DNA of 64,000 nt from Martinezella rhizogenes. Its GTDB lineage: Bacteria; Pseudomonadota; Alphaproteobacteria; Rhizobiales; Rhizobiaceae. Below, one piece after another: positions 17,487-25,636 of this stretch. The notes beneath the pieces are model-generated. The model saw only the letters and a list, made by a program, of their open reading frames with translations. It was not told where the DNA came from and did no database searches. Every line of letters starts with the position of its first letter. Position 1 is the first letter of the stretch. A program made the translations under genes and the position numbers. Location: NCBI RefSeq assembly GCF_000799715.1, contig NZ_JUHG01000013.1:1147262-1211261 (forward strand). The letters are read 5' to 3'.

Positions 17487-18818
17487 ATGGAAAACACCAT
17501 ACTCACGAAGAAGGCAGGAATTGCCGAAAACGCCCCGCTGGTATCGGCCAAGCAGGTCTGCCAGATCTACGACAAGGGCGCATCCGGTTCGCTGGTCGTG
17601 CTGGACAATGTCGATCTGGAGCTTCGTTCCGCCGAGATCGTCGGACTGCTTGGACGATCCGGCTCCGGCAAGTCGACGTTGCTGCGGGCAATCGCCGGCC
17701 TGATCCGGCCAAGCAAGGGCGAAGTCACCTTCGAAGGCAAACGGGTGACCGGTCCCAATTCGGGCGTCTCCGTTGTCTTTCAGAGCTTCGCGCTCTTCCC
17801 CTGGCTCTCCGTCCTTCAGAACGTCGAATTGGGCCTCGAAGCCCAGGGCATCGCACCGGCCGAGCGGCGCAAGCGGGCGCTTGCCGCCATCGACCTTATC
17901 GGTCTCGATGGCTTCGAAAGCGCCTATCCCAAGGAACTGTCGGGTGGCATGCGCCAGCGCGTTGGCCTTGCACGCGCCCTCGTCGTTCGCCCGAAGGTGC
18001 TGTTGATGGACGAGCCTTTCTCGGCGCTCGACGTGCTGACGGCGGAGACGCTGCGCACCGATCTTCTTGATCTGTGGTGCGAAGGCCGGATGCCGATCGA
18101 ATCCATCCTGATGGTGACCCACAACATCGAAGAGGCCGTGCTGATGTGCGACCGCATCCTGATCTTCGGGTCGAACCCCGGCCGCGTCATCGCCGAAATT
18201 CGCGTCGACCTACCGCAGCCGCGCAACCGTCTCGACCCCACTTTCCGGATGCTGGTCGAGGATATCTACGCAAGGATGACCGCCAAAACCGGCACTACGA
18301 CACGCGACGGGCTCTTCCCAGGCACGGGGATCGCCATGGCCCTGCCACGGGTATCGACCAACCTGATGTCCGGCCTGATCGAAACGGTTGCGGCCGAACC
18401 TTACCGGGGACAGGCGGACCTGCCGCCGCTTGCCGCGCATCTGCATCTCGGCATCGACGATCTTTTCCCGGTCGCGGAAACACTGCAACTGCTGCGCTTT
18501 GTCGATCTGGAAGCCGGGGATATCCGGCTGACGGCACCGGGCCTGCGCTTCTTCGACAGCGATGTCGATGAACGCAAGCGCCTGTTCGAGCAGCATCTCG
18601 CCACCTATGTGCCGCTTGCCGCCCATATCCGCCGCGTCCTCGACGAGCGGCCGACGCATCGCGCGCCGGCCCGGCGTTTTCGCGACGAACTCGAGGACTA
18701 CATGTCGGAGGATTATGCCGATACCACGCTGAAAGCCGTGACGAACTGGGCTCGTTATGCCGAATACTTCGCTTATGACGAGAATGCCGATCTGTTCACA
18801 CTCGAAAACCCGAGTTAA
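17487..18818 (+). CDS. ABC ATPase with AAA-associated C-terminal domain
   Basis: A 443-residue ATP-binding subunit of the nitrate/sulfonate class. The ATPase part (about residues 18-265) has Walker A GRSGSGKST, a Q-loop FQSFALFPW, signature LSGGMRQR and Walker B VLLMDEPFSALD, and ends with the H-loop MVTHNIEEAV. Residues 290-440 form a separate winged-helix-like C-terminal domain, often annotated as AAA-associated, that is found on ATPases paired with double permeases; it may sense a ligand or regulate activity. GGAG sits 8 bases before the ATG at 17487. It drives the channel encoded by the preceding gene. Confidence 0.92.
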   Translation: MENTILTKKAGIAENAPLVSAKQVCQIYDKGASGSLVVLDNVDLELRSAEIVGLLGRSGSGKSTLLRAIAGLIRPSKGEVTFEGKRVTGPNSGVSVVFQSFALFPWLSVLQNVELGLEAQGIAPAERRKRALAAIDLIGLDGFESAYPKELSGGMRQRVGLARALVVRPKVLLMDEPFSALDVLTAETLRTDLLDLWCEGRMPIESILMVTHNIEEAVLMCDRILIFGSNPGRVIAEIRVDLPQPRNRLDPTFRMLVEDIYARMTAKTGTTTRDGLFPGTGIAMALPRVSTNLMSGLIETVAAEPYRGQADLPPLAAHLHLGIDDLFPVAETLQLLRFVDLEAGDIRLTAPGLRFFDSDVDERKRLFEQHLATYVPLAAHIRRVLDERPTHRAPARRFRDELEDYMSEDYADTTLKAVTNWARYAEYFAYDENADLFTLENPS

Positions 18819-18943
18819 GGACCACGCTTGGTCATGGCCGACCATTGGCCCGCCGCAATGGTCGGCATTGCCGATAAGCCTCCAATCGTGCACCCTGCCA
18901 GCGCATGTGCGGCGGCGGATTCGTGTGGGAAGGGCAAAGCAAT

Positions 18944-20008
18944 ATGAGGCGCGAGGTCCTGCGATATCTGGTCGAGGCGCCCTTGATGTGGCTGGGTATT
19001 GCGCTGCTCGCCGCGCTGATCTTCGTTGCCGACACGGTGACCAATCTGGAGATCGCCTTCGCGGTGCTCTATGTCTCGGTGATCCTCATCTCCGTGCGCT
19101 CCGGCCGGCCCGGGGCCGTCATGGTCGTGGGGCTCACCTGTACGGTCCTCACCATAGTCAGCTATTGTCTGACACGGCATGGAGATTCCCAATCCGGAAC
19201 GGTGAACGGGGCCATAAGCCTGCTTGCCATCGGCGCGACCACCTATCTGGCGATCAGGATCGAGGCGACCGAGGCAAAAGCAAGACAGGCGCAATCCGAG
19301 CTCGCGCGGATGTCGCGCATCATGACCATGGGCGAACTCAGCACCTCCATCGCCCATGAGGTCAGCCAGCCGATCACCGCGATCGTGGCCAATGGCAACG
19401 CGGCGCTGCGTTGGTTGTCGGCAGCGCCTCCGAACCAGGAGGAGGCACGGCGCGCGCTCGACAGGATCGTCATGGATGCCGGCCGCGCCGGCGAGGTGAT
19501 CGGTCGCGTCCGCAGCCTCGTTGCGCGAACATCTCCATCGCGCGACAGTATCGACATGGCCGAGACCATCGCGGAGGCGCTGGCGCTCGTGCGTGGCGAG
19601 ATCCGCGAAAACCATATCCTACTGCGCACCGAACTCGCCAACGATCTACCATCCGTGACGGGCGACCGGGTTCAGCTCCAGCAGGTGATCCTAAATTTCG
19701 TCATCAATGCCATCGAGGCGATGGCGGGCACAGACGCGGAGAAGCGCGAGCTGCTGGTCAGCGCCGCGACCGGCGACAGGAAGATAACGGTCAGTGTGCG
19801 CGACACCGGCACGGGCGTCCCAACGGCCGCTTCCGACAGGATGTTCGAAGCCTTCTTCACGACCAAACCGACGGGAATGGGGATGGGGCTGGCGATCAGC
19901 CGGTCGATCGTCGAGGCACATGGTGGCAAGGTCTATACCGCGCCCAACTTCCCGCATGGCGCGGTGTTCGGCTTCATGCTGCCATCGAATACCGGAGTGA
20001 GAGGATGA
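18944..20008 (+). CDS. Membrane sensor histidine kinase (FixL/NodV-type)
   Basis: The 354-residue kinase has an N-terminal membrane domain with about four hydrophobic segments (residues 10-95), a short linker, and then a phospho-acceptor helix with MGELSTSIAHEVSQPITAIV, where His-138 is the phosphorylation site. The ATPase domain contains the N-box QVILNFVINAIEAM, the G1 box VRDTGTGVP and GMGMGLAISRSIVEAHGG. Kinases of this group pair with FixJ-type regulators, and the next gene encodes one, overlapping or abutting its stop codon. The ATG at 18944 is preferred over an earlier ATG at 18905 because it has GGAAGGG upstream and the membrane domain begins there. There is no PAS domain, so the signal is probably sensed by the membrane part. 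Confidence 0.9.
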   Translation: MRREVLRYLVEAPLMWLGIALLAALIFVADTVTNLEIAFAVLYVSVILISVRSGRPGAVMVVGLTCTVLTIVSYCLTRHGDSQSGTVNGAISLLAIGATTYLAIRIEATEAKARQAQSELARMSRIMTMGELSTSIAHEVSQPITAIVANGNAALRWLSAAPPNQEEARRALDRIVMDAGRAGEVIGRVRSLVARTSPSRDSIDMAETIAEALALVRGEIRENHILLRTELANDLPSVTGDRVQLQQVILNFVINAIEAMAGTDAEKRELLVSAATGDRKITVSVRDTGTGVPTAASDRMFEAFFTTKPTGMGMGLAISRSIVEAHGGKVYTAPNFPHGAVFGFMLPSNTGVRG

Positions 20009-20010
20009 TG

Positions 20011-20619
20011 ATGCCGGAGCAGAAGCCGAGTGTTTATGTCATCGATGACGATCCCTCTGTCCGGGACGGGCTGGACAGCCTCCTGCGCTCGGTCGGCTAT
20101 GACGTCGGCAGCTTCGCATCGCCACGGGATTTCCTGGCCCACCGACGATCCAACGGTCCTTCCTGCCTTGTCCTCGACGTCAGGATGCCGGATGCAAGCG
20201 GCCTTGATTTCCAGGATGAATTGGCAAGGAGCAGCAATCCCCTGCCCATCATATTCCTGACCGGCCACGGCGATGTGCCGATGTCGGTCAGGGCGATGAA
20301 GGCCGGCGCGGTGGAGTTTCTGCTGAAACCCTTTCGGGAGCAGGATCTTCTCGACGCCATTCGGCAAGCTTTGGAAAAAGATCGTGTCCGGCTTCACCAG
20401 GACGCTACCGCTGCTGATCTTCGGGAGCGCTTTGCGACGCTCACGACGCGCGAGCGTGAGGTGATGGCGCTTGTCGCCCGTGGACGCCTCAACAAGCAGA
20501 TCGCAGCGGAACTCGGCCTCAGCGAAATCACCGTGAAGGTTCATCGCGGCCAGGCGATGCGCAAGATGCAGGCTGGCTCCGTCGCCGACCTCATCAGGAT
20601 GGCAGATGCACTCGGATAG
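20011..20619 (+). CDS. FixJ/NarL-type response regulator
   Basis: A 202-residue two-domain regulator. The receiver domain has VIDDDPSVRDGL with the acidic pair, LDVRMPD with phospho-acceptor Asp-56, FLTGHGD with the Thr switch, and FLLKPF with the conserved Lys. The C-terminal LuxR-type helix-turn-helix is LTTREREVMALVARG then NKQIAAELGLSEITVKVHRG. It is the cognate partner of the kinase encoded immediately upstream. Three consecutive ATG codons at 20005, 20008 and 20011 are possible; the third has GAGAGG six bases upstream, which fits best. The first overlaps the kinase stop codon, so the two genes are translationally coupled. Targets are unknown; the preceding ABC importer is one option. 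Confidence 0.92.
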   Translation: MPEQKPSVYVIDDDPSVRDGLDSLLRSVGYDVGSFASPRDFLAHRRSNGPSCLVLDVRMPDASGLDFQDELARSSNPLPIIFLTGHGDVPMSVRAMKAGAVEFLLKPFREQDLLDAIRQALEKDRVRLHQDATAADLRERFATLTTREREVMALVARGRLNKQIAAELGLSEITVKVHRGQAMRKMQAGSVADLIRMADALG

Positions 20620-20656
20620 TCCGCAATGCCGGAGAAGTCGATCAGTTCAACGTCGT

Positions 20657-20682
20657 CAAGGCACGATCGAAACCGTGCCTTG
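20657..20682. terminator. Hairpin between convergent genes
   Basis: CAAGGCACG (20657-20665) pairs perfectly with CGTGCCTTG (20674-20682) over an 8-nt loop. It lies between the response regulator gene and the convergent small secreted protein gene and probably ends transcription from both sides. Confidence 0.6.
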
Positions 20683-20736
20683 ATGATATGCTTCGGGCCG
20701 CCGGCTACATTGGTCACGGCGGATGATGCGTGAGCC

Positions 20737-21096
20737 TTAATTGAGGGCCGGGCAGCCACGTCGATTGGCAAAGACCATGCGGTCGGGACCGCCGTCGTTC
20801 CAGCCACGGACAACAATGCGTCGTCCGTTGTTTTCGACCGAATCGATGCGTCGGAAGCCTTCCTGGCGGGCGGCATCCATGAGGTCGCGCCGGCTGCAGC
20901 CACCACGATCACGGTCGCGATCGCGGTCTCTTCGCGGGCCATCCCAGTCCTGATCTTGCCGGCGATCCCACCTTGGCGGCTGCCTGTATCCGTCGTCATC
21001 GCCAGAAAACTGCGCCATGGCGGCCGATGGCATCAATTGCGTTGCGGCCAGGCCGGCCAAGGCAATGAAAGAAACTCGTGCAAAACGTCTAAACAT
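20737..21096 (-). CDS. Small secreted protein with Arg-Asp repeat
   Basis: The 119-residue protein begins with a Sec signal (MFRRFARVSFIALAGLAATQLM, split as residues 1-10 basic then a hydrophobic core to about 22, with AMAQ as cleavage region). The mature part has a highly charged linker containing an RDRDRDRDR run and then a compact C-terminal segment with two Cys residues (GGCSRRDLMDAARQEGF and NRRGCPALN) that could form a disulfide. The last part, RRIDSVENNGRRIVVRGWND, looks like a small beta-rich domain. It would be periplasmic. GAGGAG precedes the ATG at 21096; an in-frame ATG further up at 21174 gives no sensible N-terminus. Function unknown. Confidence 0.75.
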   Translation of the reverse strand: MFRRFARVSFIALAGLAATQLMPSAAMAQFSGDDDGYRQPPRWDRRQDQDWDGPRRDRDRDRDRGGCSRRDLMDAARQEGFRRIDSVENNGRRIVVRGWNDGGPDRMVFANRRGCPALN

Positions 21097-21460
21097 CCTT
21101 CGCTCCTCACTGTGGTGTTGGTGGCATGGATGGGTAATATTGCATTCTACATGAACGCTATCCGAACAAACCATTCATTTTCCGACACGATCGTCCTCCG
21201 AGCATCGCCTCCACGATGCAGCGTCTTACAGAGGATGAAGAATTAGTTCAGGAGCGGACGAAGGCAAGCAGGCGGTTGGCCCGCCAGGAAAAATGGTTCA
21301 GGTCAGCGGAACGAAATCTGCCGATCCGAGCGCACGGAATTATCCGGTGGGTGCTGATTGTTTATCGAGACAGGCCTACCAGCACGGGAGATAGAGGATA
21401 GAGCCAGAACCCGCCACGAAACTGGAAAAGCCTATTCCCAGGCACTCGCTCCGGCATATT
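21097..21460. other. Gene-free stretch upstream of the small secreted protein
   Basis: No frame in this 364-bp stretch shows a ribosome site and protein-like composition together. It must contain the promoter of the secreted protein gene, reading leftward. I see no repeat, operator or RNA gene in it. Confidence 0.4.
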
Positions 21461-21655
21461 TTATCGGTGGCGATGCCGATAGCGATGCGACGAGATTTCA
21501 TCGGAGACCTCGAGAAAGGTCGATCGCAGTTCTTTCTCCGTATCGTCATCGAAGTGGTCGTCCACCAGTAGGGAACGATACTCGCGAACAAGAAGCCTCG
21601 TTTCCAGATCGTCACGCAATGCCGAGAGCCGGAAAAAATGCCGGAGTCTGCTCAT
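21461..21655 (-). CDS. Small hypothetical protein
   Basis: A 64-residue protein of mostly helical, charged character (LSALRDDLETRLLVREYRSLL then DTEKELRSTFLEVSDEI) ending in a short His-Arg run. AAGGGG lies eight bases before the ATG, which supports translation. It follows another small gene on the same strand by 15 bp and is probably co-transcribed with it. It has no membrane segment or recognised motif. I do not recognise it. Confidence 0.5.
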   Translation of the reverse strand: MSRLRHFFRLSALRDDLETRLLVREYRSLLVDDHFDDDTEKELRSTFLEVSDEISSHRYRHRHR

Positions 21656-21670
21656 AGCTTTTCCCCTTCG

Positions 21671-21877
21671 TCAGGCGACGCGTGAAACACTGCCGCGGGA
21701 TGCGGATATCATCGTGTGGATGGCTCGCTGCACCTCGGCCGACGAGGTAAAATATTGTCCGTCCAGATCATGGACATGGAACTTCACCGCGATGAACTTT
21801 AAACGATCCTTATCCGGTATGACGATACCGACAGGCACGCCGGCGTACTCAATCACCTGCTTCACCATTGTGATCAT
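21671..21877 (-). CDS. Small hypothetical protein
   Basis: A 68-residue protein whose central part alternates as in a small beta-sheet domain (VGIVIPDKDRLKFIAVKFHVHDLDG) and ends with a helix SSAEVQRAIHTMIS. The first Met is at 21877 and a second at 21868; the ribosome site is weak for both. It is followed after 15 bp by another small gene on the same strand. It has no signal peptide. Function unknown; the composition and the tight spacing to its neighbour are the support. Confidence 0.5.
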   Translation of the reverse strand: MITMVKQVIEYAGVPVGIVIPDKDRLKFIAVKFHVHDLDGQYFTSSAEVQRAIHTMISASRGSVSRVA

Positions 21878-22229
21878 CCGTTCAGTTGTGCCCGCTTCCG
21901 CCCGACCATTCGGGGACTGGCTTCAGCGTGGGCGCCGCATTTAATAGTCTATCTATTTAGTAGATTATATGAGATCGCGGATCGGATGAACATTCCGTTC
22001 GATGCCAAAATTGTCGCCATAATGTAGAATATTATTCGAATATATCTCGAATGGCTGTAATACGGCGATTGCCTGCTCGAGCCCAAAAGTGAATATCGTC
22101 GGTCTTTCTCGGAAAACTGTATGGCTTCACGGGCCGCACATTTGCCGTTGCCGTGCCGCTTTGGCCGATGATACATCTCGGCTGCAACAGGATGAGACGA
22201 ATGGTAACAATCCAGGCAGGCAATCGCGC
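21878..22229. other. AT-rich gene-free stretch
   Basis: This 352-bp stretch between divergent genes is AT-rich near 21950-22050 and should contain promoters for the small genes on the left and the PAP2 phosphatase on the right. An open frame runs in from 22089 into the phosphatase, but it has no signal-like or protein-like start. I see no clear operator. Confidence 0.4.
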
Positions 22230-22973
22230 ATGAACGATCAGCGGCCCCGCAAGCCGGGGATACTTGGATGGCTGAACCGTTTCGAACCCCTGGTGCTCAT
22301 GATGTTCGCGGCTTTTTCCGGCGGGCTCTTTCTGTTTCTGCGGTTGACCGGCGAAGTCCTCCAGGGATCGACGAGGCGGTTTGACGAAGCCATATTGCTG
22401 GCGTTTCGTGAGCCTGGCGATCTGGCGCGCCCGGTGGGGCCTGCATGGCTCATCCATGCCTTCAGCGATATCACCAGCCTTGGCGGCACGACGGTCCTCA
22501 CGCTATTGACGGCTCTGGTGACAATCTACCTGCTGCTTGATCGCCGCCGTTCGATCGCCATCTTCATCCTCGCCTCGGTGCTGGGCGGCTGGCTGTTGAG
22601 CACGGTGCTGAAGCTAGGTGTCGCAAGGCCGAGACCGGACATCGTTCCGCATCTGGTTGAGGTTCATGACCTGAGTTTTCCAAGCGGTCATGCGATGGTG
22701 TCGGCCGTGACCTATCTGACGCTCGGCGCACTTCTCTCCCGCACACAGGCCTACAGGTCGACCCGGATCTTCATGATTGTGGTCGCCATTCTTCTGACGG
22801 CGATGATCGGCACAAGCCGGGTCTTTCTCGGCGTGCATTTCCCGACCGATGTCCTCGGCGGCTGGTGCGCCGGCGCCACCTGGGCGCTCGGATGCTGGAT
22901 GATTGCGCGCCGCTACATATCAAGAGAGCCCGGAACGACGATCCCGGAACAGACGAATGCGCGTTCTTCTTAG
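22230..22973 (+). CDS. PAP2-family membrane phosphatase
   Basis: A 247-residue membrane protein of the type 2 phosphatidic acid phosphatase family, with about six spans. The three catalytic motifs are complete: KLGVARPRP (K-x6-R-P), PSGHAM (P-S-G-H, the general acid His) and SRVFLGVHFPTDVLGG (S-R-x5-H-x3-D, the nucleophile His). Such enzymes remove phosphate from lipid phosphates such as phosphatidate or undecaprenyl pyrophosphate on the periplasmic side. The start is the ATG at 22230; the upstream frame does not look like protein. It appears to stand alone. A role in cell-envelope lipid recycling is inferred from the family. Confidence 0.9.
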   Translation: MNDQRPRKPGILGWLNRFEPLVLMMFAAFSGGLFLFLRLTGEVLQGSTRRFDEAILLAFREPGDLARPVGPAWLIHAFSDITSLGGTTVLTLLTALVTIYLLLDRRRSIAIFILASVLGGWLLSTVLKLGVARPRPDIVPHLVEVHDLSFPSGHAMVSAVTYLTLGALLSRTQAYRSTRIFMIVVAILLTAMIGTSRVFLGVHFPTDVLGGWCAGATWALGCWMIARRYISREPGTTIPEQTNARSS

Positions 22974-23071
22974 GGCAGCATTGCTCCGATCCATGATCGC
23001 GGCGCCCAACGGCACCGCGTTTCCTCCGGTCCCGCATTGACGACGTGCAAATTCCTGTCTAGCTTTTACAT

Positions 23072-23184
23072 CATGAAGATCGCAATGGTTCTCGCAGTGG
23101 TGATAGGGCGCATGGGCAGGATGGTATAGCCATCCGGCGAAAGCACCCATGCGCGGTAAGCAGGCTCCTGACGGGGCCTTTTTT
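23072..23184 (+). ncRNA. Predicted structured small RNA with intrinsic terminator
   Basis: A promoter-like pair TTGACG (23037-23042) and TAGCTT (23060-23065), 17 bp apart, precedes a strongly structured segment. GCGCATGGG (23108-23116) pairs perfectly with CCCATGCGC (23146-23154). Inside is GGATGG (23119-23124) paired with CCATCC (23130-23135). It is followed by GGCTCC (23163-23168) paired with GGGGCC (23173-23178) and six T residues, which is a proper intrinsic terminator. The transcript would be about 110 nt. No open frame in it looks coding. It ends 68 nt before the MFS exporter gene, so it could be a trans-acting small RNA or a terminating leader for that gene. It matches no riboswitch core I know. 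Confidence 0.55.
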
Positions 23185-23252
23185 ATGCCCGGAATTCGGG
23201 CCGCTCCTCGTCAGACTTCCCTCGGCATCACACTGACAAAACGGTCAAAACC

Positions 23253-24509
23253 ATGACGGACAACAATCCCATTGAGGCTTCGCGCGTCCAAACGACGGGG
23301 AAAGCGGCCAGCACTCCGACCGCTCGCCCACCCCGACTGACAACCCTCATCTTGCTGTCGGCGCTCTCGGTACTGCCGGTGAACGTGATCCTGCCGTCGC
23401 TGCCCAGGATTGCCGCAACGTTCCACGCCGATTACGCTCTCGTCAACCTTTCGGTTGCCGGCTATACGATCGTCACGGCCCTGATCGAGATCGTCGCCGG
23501 GGCGATGTCGGATCGGTATGGGCGCAGACCCGTCGCATTGACCGCCGTCTCCATTTTCATCGTCGCATCGATCGGCTGCGCTCTTGCCACCAATATCGGC
23601 ACCTTCCTCGTTTTTCGCGCAATGCAGGCCTCGATCGGCGCCTGCTTTTCCGTCGCCCTCGTCGTTGTCAAGGAAACATCTGGCGAACGCGGAGCGGCAA
23701 GCAGGATTGGTTATGTCTCCATGGGATGGGCGATTGCACCCATGGTCGGTCCGATGTTTGGCGGGTTGTTGGACGAGCTGTTCGGATGGCGCGCGATCTT
23801 CGCTGTCCTTACGATCCTTGGTGCGGCCGTCCTCATTCTGTCCATGTGCGAGCTAAGAGAAACCTCCACACGCGCATCGAGGCCAAACGCGAACTATCTC
23901 GCCTCCTATGCGCAACTGCTGAGCTCGGCACGATTTTGGGCCTATACCCTGTGCATGGCCTGTTCCATGGGAACGCTTTATATCTTCCTCGGAGGAGCAC
24001 CTTTGGCATTCGGTCAATCGCTCGGTGGATCAAGCGCAACACTTGGTTTCTACATGGGAATGGTCCCGGCGGGCTTCATCCTGGGTAGCTATCTGGCCGG
24101 CCGCTACGCCTCACGAACGGCGCTCGGCACCGTCCTCATCGTCGCGCGTCTCTTCACATGCCTTGGGCTGCTGGTTGGTCTGATCCTCGCAATGTCAGGC
24201 GCCACCCACGTTCTTGCGTTCTTTGGACCCTGCATCTTCATCGGCATAGGTAACGGGTTGACCATGCCAGCCGGCAACACCGGTGTGCTATCCGTGCGCC
24301 CTGACCTCGCCGGCACCGCCGCGGGGCTGTCCGCCGCCATGAGGCTTGCGGGCGGGGCTCTCATAGGCTCTATCGCCGGCCTGTTTCTGGCGCAATCAGG
24401 GGCAATCCATGCCTTGTTCGTCATGATGCTGGTGTCGGCATCGCTCGCATTGTTGGCGGCACTTTACGCGGCCCTCGTCGACCGACGCATTCCCAAGCCG
24501 GTTTCCTGA
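23253..24509 (+). CDS. MFS exporter of the Bcr/CflA multidrug group
   Basis: A 418-residue major facilitator with 12 predicted membrane spans. The N-terminal half shows LPSLPRIAATFHADYALV and then the family loop GAMSDRYGRRPVALTAV (G-x-x-x-D-R-x-G-R-R-P), typical of drug:H+ antiporters of the Bcr/CflA group; the fifth span has the GWAIAPMVGPMFGGLLDE motif of exporters (G-P-x-x-G-G). It exports a small molecule using the proton gradient. The first 25 residues are a hydrophilic tail. It lies downstream of a predicted structured RNA with a terminator and convergent with a LacI-type gene. Substrate unknown. Confidence 0.9.
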   Translation: MTDNNPIEASRVQTTGKAASTPTARPPRLTTLILLSALSVLPVNVILPSLPRIAATFHADYALVNLSVAGYTIVTALIEIVAGAMSDRYGRRPVALTAVSIFIVASIGCALATNIGTFLVFRAMQASIGACFSVALVVVKETSGERGAASRIGYVSMGWAIAPMVGPMFGGLLDELFGWRAIFAVLTILGAAVLILSMCELRETSTRASRPNANYLASYAQLLSSARFWAYTLCMACSMGTLYIFLGGAPLAFGQSLGGSSATLGFYMGMVPAGFILGSYLAGRYASRTALGTVLIVARLFTCLGLLVGLILAMSGATHVLAFFGPCIFIGIGNGLTMPAGNTGVLSVRPDLAGTAAGLSAAMRLAGGALIGSIAGLFLAQSGAIHALFVMMLVSASLALLAALYAALVDRRIPKPVS

Positions 24510-24520
24510 CAAACGGAACG

Positions 24521-25543
24521 TCAGTTCGCAGCCGGCATGTTGTAGGAGGTTATGATCTCCACCGCCGACAACATCGCCGGCGCGCTGCGCCCCTGCACCT
24601 GACCGCTCATGATGGCTCGAAACGCCGATCTGGCATCCGTTTGCAGGTCATGATGCAGCACGAAGCCGATCTTGCCCGCGGCGAGCAGCGCGCGGTTGTC
24701 AGCATCGAGATCATGCGCCACAAAAATGCGGATCGGCCTTCCGGCTGCCTCGAAAGCAGCCAGCACGGCCCTGTTTCCGCCGCCGACGGAATAGACCGCG
24801 TTGATCCCCGTATCCGCCGCGATGGCTCGTGCAGCAAGTGTTCCCGTTGCGGCATCGGTGCCGTGGCCCTCGCTGATCTCGGTAACACCGATCTGCGGAT
24901 AGCGCTCGCGCAACACGCGGCGAAAGCCGATCTCACGCTCCTCCTCACCGCGAAAGCGGCCGCTCGACAGCGTGACGAGAACCCGTGCGTCAGCGCCGTC
25001 AAAACTGCTGCCGATGAGATAGGCGGCCGTTTCGCCTGCCGCACGATTGTCGGCACCTGCGTAAGCCACGCGTGACGAATTCGGCAGGTCCGTCACCAGG
25101 GTAACGACCGTGATGCCGGCCTTGGTCGCGCGCTCGACCGCGGCAGCGATTTCCGGAATATCGGGGGCCTTCAAGACGATCCCATGCGTACCCCGCAGCC
25201 GGATGCGATCGAGCAGTTGCACCAGTTCGATGGGCTTCATCACCTCGGCGAAATGAAAGCGGCAGCGGAAGACCGTCGGCAGAAAGGTCGCCACCTCCGC
25301 TTCGAAGGCTGAACGCACCGCATCGGAAAAGCGCTCCGGTGCCTCCATGACGATATCGATCGCCAACGTCCGGCCGCTGATCCCGGCGCCTGCCTGTTGC
25401 TTTTCCAGCTCGGCGATCGCCGCCTTGACCCGCATCTCCGTCTGCCGTCGCACGCCCGGCCGCCCGTTCAGCACCCGGTCGACGGTGGCGGTGCTCAAGC
25501 CCGCCTGAAAGGCAATATCCTTGACGAGAAACGGATGCGACAT
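24521..25543 (-). CDS. LacI-family transcriptional regulator
   Basis: The 340-residue protein has an N-terminal LacI helix-turn-helix (VKDIAFQAGLSTATVDRVLNG) and hinge helix (residues 1-55), followed by a periplasmic-binding-protein-like ligand domain with IVLKAPDIPEIAAAVERATKAG and a VAHDLDADNRALLAAGKIGFVLHHD segment. Regulators of this subgroup, which resemble those for ribose, inositol or polyol genes, repress a neighbouring sugar-related operon. It is divergent from the dioxygenase/SDR pair starting at 25637, with a 93-bp gap that would hold the operator; I see no perfect palindrome there. It likely controls that pair. Confidence 0.9.
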   Translation of the reverse strand: MSHPFLVKDIAFQAGLSTATVDRVLNGRPGVRRQTEMRVKAAIAELEKQQAGAGISGRTLAIDIVMEAPERFSDAVRSAFEAEVATFLPTVFRCRFHFAEVMKPIELVQLLDRIRLRGTHGIVLKAPDIPEIAAAVERATKAGITVVTLVTDLPNSSRVAYAGADNRAAGETAAYLIGSSFDGADARVLVTLSSGRFRGEEEREIGFRRVLRERYPQIGVTEISEGHGTDAATGTLAARAIAADTGINAVYSVGGGNRAVLAAFEAAGRPIRIFVAHDLDADNRALLAAGKIGFVLHHDLQTDARSAFRAIMSGQVQGRSAPAMLSAVEIITSYNMPAAN

Positions 25544-25636
25544 GCTCTTCGTTCTGATGGTTTTTTGATGGGTTCATGATCTATAACACAGCCATACCTG
25601 CCGTATAGTACCTTCATCAGAATGGAGGAACACCTG

